DNA of 16,239 nucleotides from Microcaldota archaeon (GTDB lineage: Archaea > Micrarchaeota > Micrarchaeia > Micrarchaeales > Micrarchaeaceae): assembly GCA_021792115.1 (NCBI GenBank), contig JAJYVI010000012.1:1-16239 (forward strand), given 5' to 3'. The notes beneath the pieces are model-generated. The model was not told the DNA's origin and did no database searches. It saw only the letters and a list, made by a program, of their open reading frames with translations. A program made the translations under genes and the position numbers. This document shows, piece by piece, positions 6,806-14,560 of this stretch. How positions within the stretch are numbered: position 1 is the first letter of the stretch; the number at the start of each line of letters is the position of its first letter.

Positions 6806-9172
6806 CTATACAAATGATACGTTAGCATCCACTATTTCTATCACTGTTCTTTTCCTGGCGCTTATTGATTCACTGAATATTGCTCTCTTGTTCTTGTTGA
6901 GGAACTGAAAAGTATATTTCCTGCCGATAACAAGCTCCAGTTTGCATTCATTGCTTCCACTCTTTAATTCCTGCTCTGCAATCTCATCCCCAAGATAGCT
7001 TACCCTTATAAATGTTATTTCTTTTTTCTCTGCTTTCATGTTCTGCTTTTTTTCTAGCTCTGTATGCGGTGGCTTTGTGTCTTGCTTTATAATTGACAAA
7101 GTGCACATACTTTTTTCTGCAAACCGTATATCTCTTTTATCAAGATGGTGTGCAATTGCATTTATGCCAGCACTACAATCAGTGCTATCATTTCCTTCAT
7201 CATTATACTCATTAGTTTCAATGAATATCGTATCATTTGATATTTTCTTTCCATTCTCCTTTGTTATGTAATTAAATGCGCCTATCCTTGAATCAAGGTG
7301 TTTTAGCTTTGAAACTATTTCCTCATCATCTGAAAATGTAAATACAAGATCTTCTGCAGCAATCTTTGCAATATCTGGCGACTGCTTTAAGTATAATTTT
7401 AACTGGCATAGCCTTCTTATTTCTGAGTCTATGCTGTTTATGTTGTGCGTGAGAAGCATGAGCCCCACGCCTCTTTTCCTAAAATCTTGAATCCTAAATT
7501 TGAGGTCTTTAACTGCCGCAGACTCCTTTAATCTGTTTTTTTCGAATATAAGCTGCGCTTCCTCAAGGCATATTAGAAACCTGAGGCTATTATCCCCTTT
7601 TGTGTCAAGTAGAGTTATGGCAGAATATGCATTGTTAAGTATCAATGCATATATATATGCTTTATCGCTGTTGCTTACATTTGATAAATCAAATACAACT
7701 CCTTCGCTGAATAGCTCTTCAAGCGCTAATCCATTTTTTGCAGAGTACTCTGGTCTGTTAAGTATATTCCTCAAATTCTCGAGCGATGACTTTATGTTTT
7801 CGCCGTGCTTTGTGTACTGCACACCTACATTATTACTTTTTGCATGGAATTTTATTATAGAGCGCTCAATTTCATTGTATACATCAATAGGATCTGGGTT
7901 TCTTGTTTTTTTGTATATCTGTCTGAATGCATTTATCATGCATTTCTCCATAGGATTTTCATAAGGTCCTGATTTTGATGCAGAAGAGAGTATCATTGCA
8001 AGATCAGAGTAAAATTTTTCAATGTCAGCGCCTTCGGGGCACCTGAAGAAGTTTATTGGGATCCTGTCACTGAATGGCTGTATTAGATTCATTTTATGAG
8101 CCAGTGCAAATCCGTTCCATTCATCTGTAGGAGATATTATCACTATGCCTGTTTTATTTGCCTGTTTGAAATCTCTGTCAAAAATTACATAATTTATAAT
8201 ACTTTTTGCCTCGCTTGTTTTTCCGCTTCCAGGAAGCCCAGAAAGTATAAAGCCTAGATTCATTGACGTTATATCTATGCTTATAATATTGTCAGTCTTT
8301 TGCGCGCCATTTTTCATGTACTTTCCTATTGGTACATTTCCTGAACATTCTGGGAATGCACTAGGTATCACATAGTTTATACCTACCTTGCCATAGAAGT
8401 TAAGCAGGTTCTTTGAATAGTCTGTGCCAAACGCAAATCCTGGTATGGTAGATGCGCTGGCAACAGCATCATTAATGCTATTAGCTTCAATTTCTTGTTC
8501 GTCAAGTATTAAAAACCTTGATGAAAGATATCCCTTGATTTCTGTCCCCCTGTCTGAAATAAAAAATATTTTGTACTTTATGCCATTGCTAAGCATTGCA
8601 TTATTTATTGATTCAAGTGCATTGACCAGAAGCATGTGTTCGTCTAGATCCTCAAATCTATCGCTATGGGAAGATTTTGTAGCCGATCTGTTTAAAAATC
8701 CACTATTTACTGATATCGTCTGCTTGAGCGTTTTTTTGCTAAGAATACTTTCAAGATATTTTTTTGATTTATCTGCTTCTTTTTCGCTTGCAGGTAGAAA
8801 CAGCACTGCAAAGAAACCTGAATCAAGTCCTATACTGAATATATCTGACATAAACTGCTTGTAAATTGAATCAGGTTTTCTATATGTAGAGAATATGTGC
8901 ATCTTACCCCTGCTTGTTATATCTTTATTATATGGTGATAATTCAAGCCCAGGCACAGCCTTCATTATTCCACTGATTTTTTCTTTTGAATTTTTCTCAT
9001 CAAATCCAATATACATATGCATGTCATTGAAACTGTATATAAGCACGAATGCATTGTTGCCTATAGTTTCCATTACAAGGTCCTTGTTAATCTCGTTGTT
9101 CGGTATCCTAGTTATTTTTGCCATTTGAATTGAAAATGCAGATACCTTATTATTTATATTATTGAAAAGCAT
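6806..9172 (-). CDS. Second VirB4/HerA/VirD4-type ATPase of the T4SS-like operon
   Basis: 788 residues. P-loop ATPase of the FtsK/HerA/VirB4 group: Walker A GLPGSGKT at 312-319, Walker B FLICLEEA at 532-539, and a sensor-like LMLLTHN at 571-577 after the FRKRGVG helix. The first 290 residues form a separate N-terminal domain; after about 640 comes a linker and a small beta-rich C-terminal domain (717-788). These ATPases form hexamers at the inner face of the membrane and drive DNA or protein transport. Being distinct from the VirB4-like gene at 11362, it could be the coupling ATPase (VirD4 role) or a second motor; sequence alone cannot decide. The ATG at 9172 is chosen because GTGA at 9178-9181 sits 5 nt upstream and includes the stop of the preceding gene; a GTG start at 9181 is the alternative. 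Last gene of the operon. Confidence 0.85.
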   Translation of the reverse strand: MLFNNINNKVSAFSIQMAKITRIPNNEINKDLVMETIGNNAFVLIYSFNDMHMYIGFDEKNSKEKISGIMKAVPGLELSPYNKDITSRGKMHIFSTYRKPDSIYKQFMSDIFSIGLDSGFFAVLFLPASEKEADKSKKYLESILSKKTLKQTISVNSGFLNRSATKSSHSDRFEDLDEHMLLVNALESINNAMLSNGIKYKIFFISDRGTEIKGYLSSRFLILDEQEIEANSINDAVASASTIPGFAFGTDYSKNLLNFYGKVGINYVIPSAFPECSGNVPIGKYMKNGAQKTDNIISIDITSMNLGFILSGLPGSGKTSEAKSIINYVIFDRDFKQANKTGIVIISPTDEWNGFALAHKMNLIQPFSDRIPINFFRCPEGADIEKFYSDLAMILSSASKSGPYENPMEKCMINAFRQIYKKTRNPDPIDVYNEIERSIIKFHAKSNNVGVQYTKHGENIKSSLENLRNILNRPEYSAKNGLALEELFSEGVVFDLSNVSNSDKAYIYALILNNAYSAITLLDTKGDNSLRFLICLEEAQLIFEKNRLKESAAVKDLKFRIQDFRKRGVGLMLLTHNINSIDSEIRRLCQLKLYLKQSPDIAKIAAEDLVFTFSDDEEIVSKLKHLDSRIGAFNYITKENGKKISNDTIFIETNEYNDEGNDSTDCSAGINAIAHHLDKRDIRFAEKSMCTLSIIKQDTKPPHTELEKKQNMKAEKKEITFIRVSYLGDEIAEQELKSGSNECKLELVIGRKYTFQFLNKNKRAIFSESISARKRTVIEIVDANVSFV

Positions 9173-9177
9173 AGGAT

Positions 9178-9181
9178 TCAC
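9178..9181 (-). promoter_or_regulatory. GTGA Shine-Dalgarno fused to upstream stop codon
   Basis: GTGA lies 5 nt before ATG 9172; its TGA is the stop of the preceding small membrane protein gene. It decides the start of the large ATPase and implies translational coupling. Confidence 0.5.
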
Positions 9182-9474
9182 ATTGTTATGGAGAGCAGAA
9201 TGCCTGCTACTGCTATTATAATAAAATTAATAAAAATTGCTATCATTATCTTGCGGTCAATGCCAGATGCGTTGCCCATTCCTGATACTAGCTTAAATAT
9301 TGCAATGCTACAGATTATCCCAATACCAATATCTGCCAATGAATTCAAGCCTGTTGCAATGCTCTTTTGATGTTCTAAAACTAAAATAATAATCACTGCG
9401 CAGGATAATAGAAACACAGTAGCAATTATTCCTTTGCTGTTTGTTTTTCCATAGAAATACAGAGCCTTATCCAT
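9178..9474 (-). CDS. Small three-helix membrane protein of the T4SS-like operon
   Basis: 98 residues from the ATG at 9474; an in-frame GTG at 9522 would add 16 residues but overlaps the previous gene by 44 bp. Three hydrophobic segments at about 16-32, 45-63 and 75-97 leave only short polar loops. I do not recognise the family. Its place between the other membrane components and the large ATPase suggests a channel or inner-membrane platform part. Size and topology would fit a small accessory subunit such as those of the Ced/Ted systems, or a second pilin-like subunit; no signature proves either. The start is 4 nt after the previous stop. Confidence 0.75.
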   Translation of the reverse strand: MDKALYFYGKTNSKGIIATVFLLSCAVIIILVLEHQKSIATGLNSLADIGIGIICSIAIFKLVSGMGNASGIDRKIMIAIFINFIIIAVAGILLSITM

Positions 9475-9478
9475 TAAC

Positions 9479-9482
9479 TCAC
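9479..9482 (-). promoter_or_regulatory. GTGA Shine-Dalgarno fused to upstream stop codon
   Basis: GTGA ends 4 nt before ATG 9474 and contains the TGA stop of the 67-residue gene. It supports the ATG at 9474 over the upstream GTG. Confidence 0.45.
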
Positions 9483-9682
9483 TTTGTTGCCACTGCAAAT
9501 GCAATAGCCAAAATGCTTGCACTGAATAAAAATAATGCAGAATAAGCTATGTTTGTGCCTACTTCGTTTTCTATTCTATCTTTTTTTATGTAACTTATGC
9601 TGATTATGATATTGCTTATGCATGAAATTGCTATGCACATATATAGCCCATATCTTGCAAACAGCCAGATAATATTTAGCAT
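9479..9682 (-). CDS. Very small two-helix membrane protein of the T4SS-like operon
   Basis: 67 residues with two hydrophobic helices, about 4-32 and 44-65, joined by a charged loop (KKDRIENE, about 33-40). No family is recognised. A strong GAGGTG Shine-Dalgarno 5 nt before the ATG and a 7-bp overlap with the preceding gene show that it is translated as part of the operon. The two-helix hairpin with a charged loop is the shape of VirB2/VirB3-type subunits and of the small Ced/Ted proteins, but there is no N-terminal signal peptide. The role is inferred from context only. Confidence 0.75.
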   Translation of the reverse strand: MLNIIWLFARYGLYMCIAISCISNIIISISYIKKDRIENEVGTNIAYSALFLFSASILAIAFAVATK

Positions 9683-10665
9683 TTGTACACCTCTATATAA
9701 CCTAAAAGCTCCAAAAATAGAGCTATTGCATTGTTTTTAGAGAATAGAAACCTCCTGCAGTTCATCCTCTCGCCAAGTTCAAGTATCTTAATAGCTCCTC
9801 CCTGCTTATTTTTTAATATATTCTTCATGCTTAGGTTAGATGCAAGTAGCATGTTGTTTGATTTCAAAATATCAGTGCTGTATGATAAGTTTCCTTTGTT
9901 AAGAAATGCATCGTAGGCAATCCCTGCAGCAATCTGCTCTGCTGGTTTTTCGCCAGTACTTACAAACTCATTATAACAAAATACTTCTGATTTAACTTCA
10001 GCTATGTTGAAAAGGTAATCAAATTCATATTTGCATATATCAGTGCTATAAAGATCCATGTTTTGGTGCATGTTTTGTATTATTTCACTGCGCTTCGCGC
10101 ATATATTTTTAGCAGGCTTGCTTGCATTTGCACTTTTGATTGCTTCATTCAAAATTTCTATCCATTCACTGAATTTTTTTGAAAGAACTTTAGTTGAATT
10201 CATGCTATCTTTATCTATTTTTATAATTATCTGTTTTCTTGCAGCAATAGATTTTCCAAGTCTTACTAAAAGTAAAAATAGCACTGCACCTGCAAAAAGA
10301 TAAGCAATCGCGCCAAGGCCTCCTAAATAAAATAATGATATTATTGCTTCTGAATTTCCATTGTATATCTTAATATTGTTTTTGCCTATTCTTAGGGGCG
10401 CATAAAATGAAACTATCCCTGTTTTATTTGTTTCTGTGTCAAGATGCTGTTGCACCCTGCCAAGTATTATCTTAATAGGCAGGTTTTCAGCAGCTGTCCC
10501 ATTTACAGCAATTTTCAGCTTAATAAAATTGTTCTGAATTTCTGTTACTGAGGCGCAGGTTGTACTACATTTATAAGATATAGTACCTGTAATATATACT
10601 GCAACTAGTGTTAATGAGATCAGCAATGCTATAAGCATGACATTATAGATTACCTCGTTATTCAT
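9676..10665 (-). CDS. Two-helix membrane protein with external Ig-like domain
   Basis: 329 residues from the ATG at 10665. GGTGA (10671-10675) stands 5 nt before it, so this start is preferred over the TTG at 10677 or GTG at 10674. TM1 is at about 6-28. Then follows an external stretch with C33 and C37 and a compact beta-sandwich-like domain (48-110) whose TNKTGIVSFYAPLRIGKNNI pattern resembles archaeal Ig/Big-like folds. TM2 lies at about 112-135. The cytosolic part (136-329) begins with basic residues and has several Cys. The family is not recognised. Topology suggests a scaffold linking cytosolic ATPases to the outside. It overlaps the coiled-coil gene by 8 bp and the next small gene by 7 bp. 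Confidence 0.78.
   Translation of the reverse strand: MNNEVIYNVMLIALLISLTLVAVYITGTISYKCSTTCASVTEIQNNFIKLKIAVNGTAAENLPIKIILGRVQQHLDTETNKTGIVSFYAPLRIGKNNIKIYNGNSEAIISLFYLGGLGAIAYLFAGAVLFLLLVRLGKSIAARKQIIIKIDKDSMNSTKVLSKKFSEWIEILNEAIKSANASKPAKNICAKRSEIIQNMHQNMDLYSTDICKYEFDYLFNIAEVKSEVFCYNEFVSTGEKPAEQIAAGIAYDAFLNKGNLSYSTDILKSNNMLLASNLSMKNILKNKQGGAIKILELGERMNCRRFLFSKNNAIALFLELLGYIEVYKC
9688..9693 (-). promoter_or_regulatory. GAGGTG Shine-Dalgarno
   Basis: GAGGTG, the best match to the archaeal 16S 3' end in the operon, 5 nt before ATG 9682. It lies inside the end of the preceding gene and supports the reality of the 67-residue gene. Confidence 0.55.
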
Positions 10666-11356
10666 ATTTTTCACCAATGCCTATTATTTCAATAACATCT
10701 AATGCAAGCTGCTTGTCAATGCCGTATTCTTCCATTAACTCTATAAGTTCATTTCTAGATTTTATTTCTTCACTCATTATTTTTTTGATTATGCTCGTGC
10801 AAAATTTCTTGCATAATCCAAGCTTGCGCTCATTCTCCTTTAGCTTATTTCTCAAATGTTGTGTTTCCTTTGAAAGGAACAAGTTTGCGTTTGCAACATC
10901 CTCTATTACCTCTTTATGATGCTTAAGCTCATTTTCATATTCTACATTGTCTTGTCGTCTTGATTTTGACGAAGCCTCGTACAAAGCCTTTGCTATGTAA
11001 GGGTAAATTGCATCAAGTGATATGGTGTAAAACCTATCAATGCTTGCAAGAACTGAAATAAACATGAGAAGGTTTCTGCTATAAATATATTTGTCAGGGT
11101 GCTCAAAATAAAATCTGTAAATTACCTTGTCTGCTGAGAACTCTATTTCACTTTTTTGGATCGGCACTATGCTCTGTAAATCTTTTTTTTCTGTTATGCT
11201 ATACAAAAGCCTTGTACCATATGAAACAAGGCTTAGCGCCAAAAAAGGCTTTAAAAAAGTTCTGAGTTCATCAAGGCTACTGCCCTCTTTTAGTTTTGCA
11301 TCTGCTGCAAAAGATGATGAAAATGCAAGTTCTTGTGCCCGCGTGGTTTCTGACAT
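10658..11356 (-). CDS. Soluble helical / coiled-coil protein of the T4SS-like operon
   Basis: 232 residues from the ATG at 11356; an in-frame GTG at 11365 would add three. No signal peptide is seen; only a mildly hydrophobic stretch (about 35-50) may be a buried helix. The first 130 residues look mixed alpha/beta. Residues about 130-195 are highly charged with heptad-like leucines and should form a coiled coil. A short C-terminal helical pair follows (IELMEEYGIDKQLALDVIEI). No family is recognised and no catalytic motif is visible. Set directly behind the VirB4-like ATPase, it is probably a cytosolic adaptor or assembly factor, which is inference from position. Confidence 0.75.
   Translation of the reverse strand: MSETTRAQELAFSSSFAADAKLKEGSSLDELRTFLKPFLALSLVSYGTRLLYSITEKKDLQSIVPIQKSEIEFSADKVIYRFYFEHPDKYIYSRNLLMFISVLASIDRFYTISLDAIYPYIAKALYEASSKSRRQDNVEYENELKHHKEVIEDVANANLFLSKETQHLRNKLKENERKLGLCKKFCTSIIKKIMSEEIKSRNELIELMEEYGIDKQLALDVIEIIGIGEKYE
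10671..10675 (-). promoter_or_regulatory. GGTGA Shine-Dalgarno deciding the downstream start
   Basis: GGTGA 5 nt before ATG 10665, complementary to the archaeal 16S 3' end. It lies within the last codons of the coiled-coil gene. Confidence 0.55.
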
Positions 11357-11361
11357 TGTTT

Positions 11362-11365
11362 TCAC
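11362..11365 (-). promoter_or_regulatory. GTGA Shine-Dalgarno fused to upstream stop codon
   Basis: GTGA 5 nt before ATG 11356; its TGA terminates the VirB4-like ATPase gene. Reading it as SD explains why the ATG rather than the GTG is the likely start. Confidence 0.45.
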
Positions 11366-12759
11366 TTTTCGTCATACTCCTTTATTTCAATAGCTATTTT
11401 GCTTATTCTCTCATATGCTTCAACGATTACAGCATCGCTGACCCCCATTCTTTTCAAATAAGACACTATTTCAGCTCTGCTTATACCGATGGATGTTAGA
11501 AACTGCATGAATGCAGTGATCTCTATGTTATTTCCGTTTTCTTCAACAAAGTTTGCAATCTTCAGCCGCGCCTTATTCTCTATCTGCATATTTCTTGTTG
11601 CTAATTCAAACTTTTCATCTGAAATTTCAAGCTCCATTTTATCACCAATATAGATTCTGTGAGAATATATTGGCAGGCCATCTATCTTTTTTATGAAGAA
11701 TCTTTTCAACCTGCTGTTCTCTTTTTTAAATGACAAATATACAAAGCATTCCCCCATATCCAGATTTGGCATGCGCGATATATGTTCCTTATTTGCAATA
11801 CCTGTATCCTCAAGGATCCTGAAATCCTCCATATTCTGAACTTTGAATACCAGAACGCACGAGGAATTGGATAGGATGACATTGTTAATATCTCCAATGA
11901 GTTGGCTTGCCACAATAATTCCAAATCCATATTTTCGTCCTTCCCTAAAAAGTCTTGACAGATAAATATTTTCTACTGATTTCCATGCTTCATCAAGTAT
12001 AATGAACTTATTGGTCTTCTGGTTTATGCTTTCTTTGTTTAATGACTCCGAGATAAGCCTTACAAGAATATATGATATAAAATTTTTTTCAACATCACTC
12101 TCAATTTCTGAAAGGTCTATGCTTGTTAAACTTTTAAACAGAGAAGATATTGTAAAAGAAGTTGCATCTGCAAAAACAGCAGATCCTGCAAGCCTTCTAA
12201 GCTTTAGCTTAAGCTGCGGCCAGTTTCTACCAACTGTCTCTGCAATAGCCCTAAGGCTTATTTTTTCAGCATTGCTAATCGCACATGATATTGCATTATG
12301 CACTACTGCTGCCTCGTCTTTTGCCATTTTTGTATAAGCTTCTATTATTTCAATGACAGAGTCAACTGCTTTGTCTTGGTTATAATCTAAAAATTCAAAA
12401 AGGTTTATTTTAAAGTCCTTCCCAAGCCTGAAAATCTTACCACCAGCACCTTGCACAACATTGCGATATTCCCCATTCATGTCCAAAATAAGCATGTTTG
12501 GCTCCGAGTATACACTATTTCTTATTATGAAATTTTTCAGCATGAATGTCTTTCCTGATCCTGTCATGCCTATGACTGCAATATGTGGGCTTGTCAAGAC
12601 AGAGACATCAAGGAAAAATGGGAGACTATATATCAGGGTTTTGCCTAGGTATATGCCAGTTGATGACTCCTCGATTGTCCTGATATCAGGTTCTGACATC
12701 TGTTTCATGTATATTTTTCCTATGACCTCTTTTGAATTTGATATGCTGCTAAGACTCAT
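11362..12759 (-). CDS. VirB4/HerA-family ATPase (ATPase half of a split VirB4)
   Basis: 465 residues. Walker A GMTGSGKT at 64-71, the second strand MLILDMNGEY at 89-98 found in HerA/VirB4 proteins, Walker B FIILDEAW at 252-259 and a sensor IIVASQ at 281-286 place it in the VirB4/TraC/CedB group. Residues 390-465 form a helical C-terminal piece. Such motors form hexamers on the cytosolic side of the channel and power pilus assembly and substrate transport. VirB4 usually has a large N-terminal domain before the P-loop; here only 60 residues precede it, and a protein matching that domain is encoded immediately upstream. The two genes share one base (TAATG), which indicates translational coupling. 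Assignment to the family is firm, the substrate is not known. Confidence 0.9.
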   Translation of the reverse strand: MSLSSISNSKEVIGKIYMKQMSEPDIRTIEESSTGIYLGKTLIYSLPFFLDVSVLTSPHIAVIGMTGSGKTFMLKNFIIRNSVYSEPNMLILDMNGEYRNVVQGAGGKIFRLGKDFKINLFEFLDYNQDKAVDSVIEIIEAYTKMAKDEAAVVHNAISCAISNAEKISLRAIAETVGRNWPQLKLKLRRLAGSAVFADATSFTISSLFKSLTSIDLSEIESDVEKNFISYILVRLISESLNKESINQKTNKFIILDEAWKSVENIYLSRLFREGRKYGFGIIVASQLIGDINNVILSNSSCVLVFKVQNMEDFRILEDTGIANKEHISRMPNLDMGECFVYLSFKKENSRLKRFFIKKIDGLPIYSHRIYIGDKMELEISDEKFELATRNMQIENKARLKIANFVEENGNNIEITAFMQFLTSIGISRAEIVSYLKRMGVSDAVIVEAYERISKIAIEIKEYDEK

Positions 12760-13514
12760 TAAAACACCATTTCAGAGTCAAGCTCTAGGAGCCTGAGCAG
12801 GTCGTCACCTGAAAGAATTTCGGAATCAGAGCAAAAAAGAGCATTGAACTGGTTTGTAATATTCCTTATGTTATGCTTTGCCTGCTCCTCGGCAAGAAAC
12901 CTGTTTTCAGATACCCCGGAAGTCATGATATAATATGCAAGGTTAAGAGGCACCATGCCCGATGTTATGCTGCTTATGTCGTGCTCTATTGCTTCAATAT
13001 GCTTTCTGAGAATGTCTATTTTCATGCCATGCCCTTTGTTAGGCTCTTTCTCAAGCCGTGATATTACAATGCGCTTTGAGTAGAGTTTTGTCCTAAGCCT
13101 ATCAAGGATTTTTTTAACATCAACTTTTTCAATGTGTATTATTATTTTAAAAGGTGCATTTAGGTTTGATATGATATTTTCCAGGTTTGCTTTTTCAATA
13201 TTTCTATCTCCGAGCCTGACCAATGCAGCAGACGTTGCTGTAAATACATTGCCTCTCTTTCGTATTGCGCTAATCCTGTCATTATTTAGTTCATATCCAT
13301 TAAAGACCTGGATCATATTACTGTGTCTGAATATTGCAGCCTCAATGATATCCCATGTTTTAAATATAATAAAACTTATGAAAGCAAGCACTCCTGCTGC
13401 AGCAATAAGCAGTGCATTGAGTGAAAAGATGCCGAAAGCAAGGCATGAAAGCTCGCATGCTATTGTTATGTATGCAACAATCATTTCTCTGCTGCCCATG
13501 TTTACAGTATCCAT
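12759..13514 (-). CDS. Two-helix membrane protein with VirB4-type N-terminal domain
   Basis: 251 residues from the ATG at 13514, 7 nt after the VirB6-like gene; a TTG at 13562 would extend it by 16 residues with a 41-bp overlap and is less likely. Two membrane helices at about 11-31 and 33-53 are followed by a cytosolic domain (65-250). Its pattern (LNAPFKIIIHIEKVD, helical segments, YYIMTSGVSENRFLAEE, and a final SGDDLLRLLELDSE) resembles the N-terminal domain of VirB4/TraC ATPases. VirB3-type subunits are two-helix membrane proteins, and VirB3-VirB4 fusions are known in bacteria, so this may be VirB3 plus the VirB4 N-terminal half with the ATPase in the next gene. This is inference from pattern and position, to be tested by profile or structure comparison. 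Confidence 0.75.
   Translation of the reverse strand: MDTVNMGSREMIVAYITIACELSCLAFGIFSLNALLIAAAGVLAFISFIIFKTWDIIEAAIFRHSNMIQVFNGYELNNDRISAIRKRGNVFTATSAALVRLGDRNIEKANLENIISNLNAPFKIIIHIEKVDVKKILDRLRTKLYSKRIVISRLEKEPNKGHGMKIDILRKHIEAIEHDISSITSGMVPLNLAYYIMTSGVSENRFLAEEQAKHNIRNITNQFNALFCSDSEILSGDDLLRLLELDSEMVF
12765..12768 (-). promoter_or_regulatory. GGTG Shine-Dalgarno for the ATPase gene
   Basis: GGTG 5 nt before ATG 12759, inside the last codons of the upstream gene. Confidence 0.4.
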
Positions 13515-13521
13515 AAAACCA

Positions 13522-14544
13522 TCAGAAAATATCAAATTTACCAAAGCTGATTTCAGATCCAAGAATCTTTGCCATCTCTCTTATTGAGATAATGGTAAGC
13601 ATCACGCTTAACGCAGGTAGGAAGAAAACCTCAACTATTATCAGTGCTATTTCACTTATTATGCTGTTTACCTCAACCCAGAAGTAGCTCGAAAACCCAG
13701 ATATTGCATGGTCTACTGAAGATACAAATCCCTGCGAGGTAGAGTTAGTTGCGCTGCCAGCGCTGGTGATGATGCTGTTTTTAAGCTGTGATGTGCTTTG
13801 AGCAAGTTTGGTCAGACCAGTGCCAGAGGTATAAGAAAATATAAGTTGTGCATTTAAGAGATACGTCAAAGGAAACACGCAAAAAAGACCTATTGAAAGC
13901 GCTATTATTGCTCCGCCAAGCTTTCTTGTAAAATAAAATGTCCTGAGTACAATTCCTATCGGAAGAAGTATTGTTATTGAAGTGATACCAGCAAACTTTA
14001 GTAACGCAGCTTGAACCTCTATACTAAGCATTGAAAATACAATTGTTGTAATTATATTGCCAAGCACACTCAGCAGTGGAGTGAATATTGCAGATAGACT
14101 GATCCCTATTACAAAATTAAATTTCAGTGAAGAGATAAGTGCAATTGCAACATATACAGATGAGACAGCAGCGAGCATCCCGCTTATCTGAGTGAATAGT
14201 GATGCAAAATGCACACTGTTTACTGTAAATCCATTTATCCCAGTAAGAAAATTATATGCAAAGCAGATTGCATAATTATATGTTTCAAATCCAGTGCAGG
14301 ATAGACTTGCTGAGGATTTAAGAACAATGTTATTTATAATTTGAGTTATAAGCCCGTTCTTGCTGAAAATTGCAACTAAACTTAAAACTATCGCGCCATT
14401 CACAAAAGACTGGAACAGCTCTGATTTTCCGAATTCCTTAAGGCTTTTTTCATTCATTGCTATGCCTAACCCCAGAACTATACCTGCCACGCTAATCATT
14501 ATAGCGATTATGCTCAATGCTATGTAATAACTCCCGAATACCAT
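13522..14544 (-). CDS. Polytopic membrane protein, VirB6/TrbL/CedA-like
   Basis: 340 residues, with hydrophobic segments at about 6-29, 47-60, 118-138, 145-170, 187-199, 208-232 and 295-320. A pair of Cys (83 and 94) lies in a polar segment that is probably external. A conserved-looking cytosolic turn, LRTFYFTRKLGGA at 200-212, precedes a long helix. The polar stretch 240-290 is rich in Ser/Thr. VirB6/TrbL proteins and archaeal CedA are polytopic proteins of this size that build the inner-membrane pore, and the position between the VirB2-like and VirB4-like genes is the classical one. The family call rests on topology and context rather than on a diagnostic motif. An AGGA lies 5 nt before the ATG, and the gap to the pilin gene is 16 bp. 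Confidence 0.8.
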   Translation of the reverse strand: MVFGSYYIALSIIAIMISVAGIVLGLGIAMNEKSLKEFGKSELFQSFVNGAIVLSLVAIFSKNGLITQIINNIVLKSSASLSCTGFETYNYAICFAYNFLTGINGFTVNSVHFASLFTQISGMLAAVSSVYVAIALISSLKFNFVIGISLSAIFTPLLSVLGNIITTIVFSMLSIEVQAALLKFAGITSITILLPIGIVLRTFYFTRKLGGAIIALSIGLFCVFPLTYLLNAQLIFSYTSGTGLTKLAQSTSQLKNSIITSAGSATNSTSQGFVSSVDHAISGFSSYFWVEVNSIISEIALIIVEVFFLPALSVMLTIISIREMAKILGSEISFGKFDIF

Positions 14545-14560
14545 TTTATTCCTAAGCCTG

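Noticed and set aside
7500..7964. Plus-strand frame of 154 codons
   Set aside because: Antisense to the Walker B region of the large ATPase gene; composition is that of a reverse-strand shadow.
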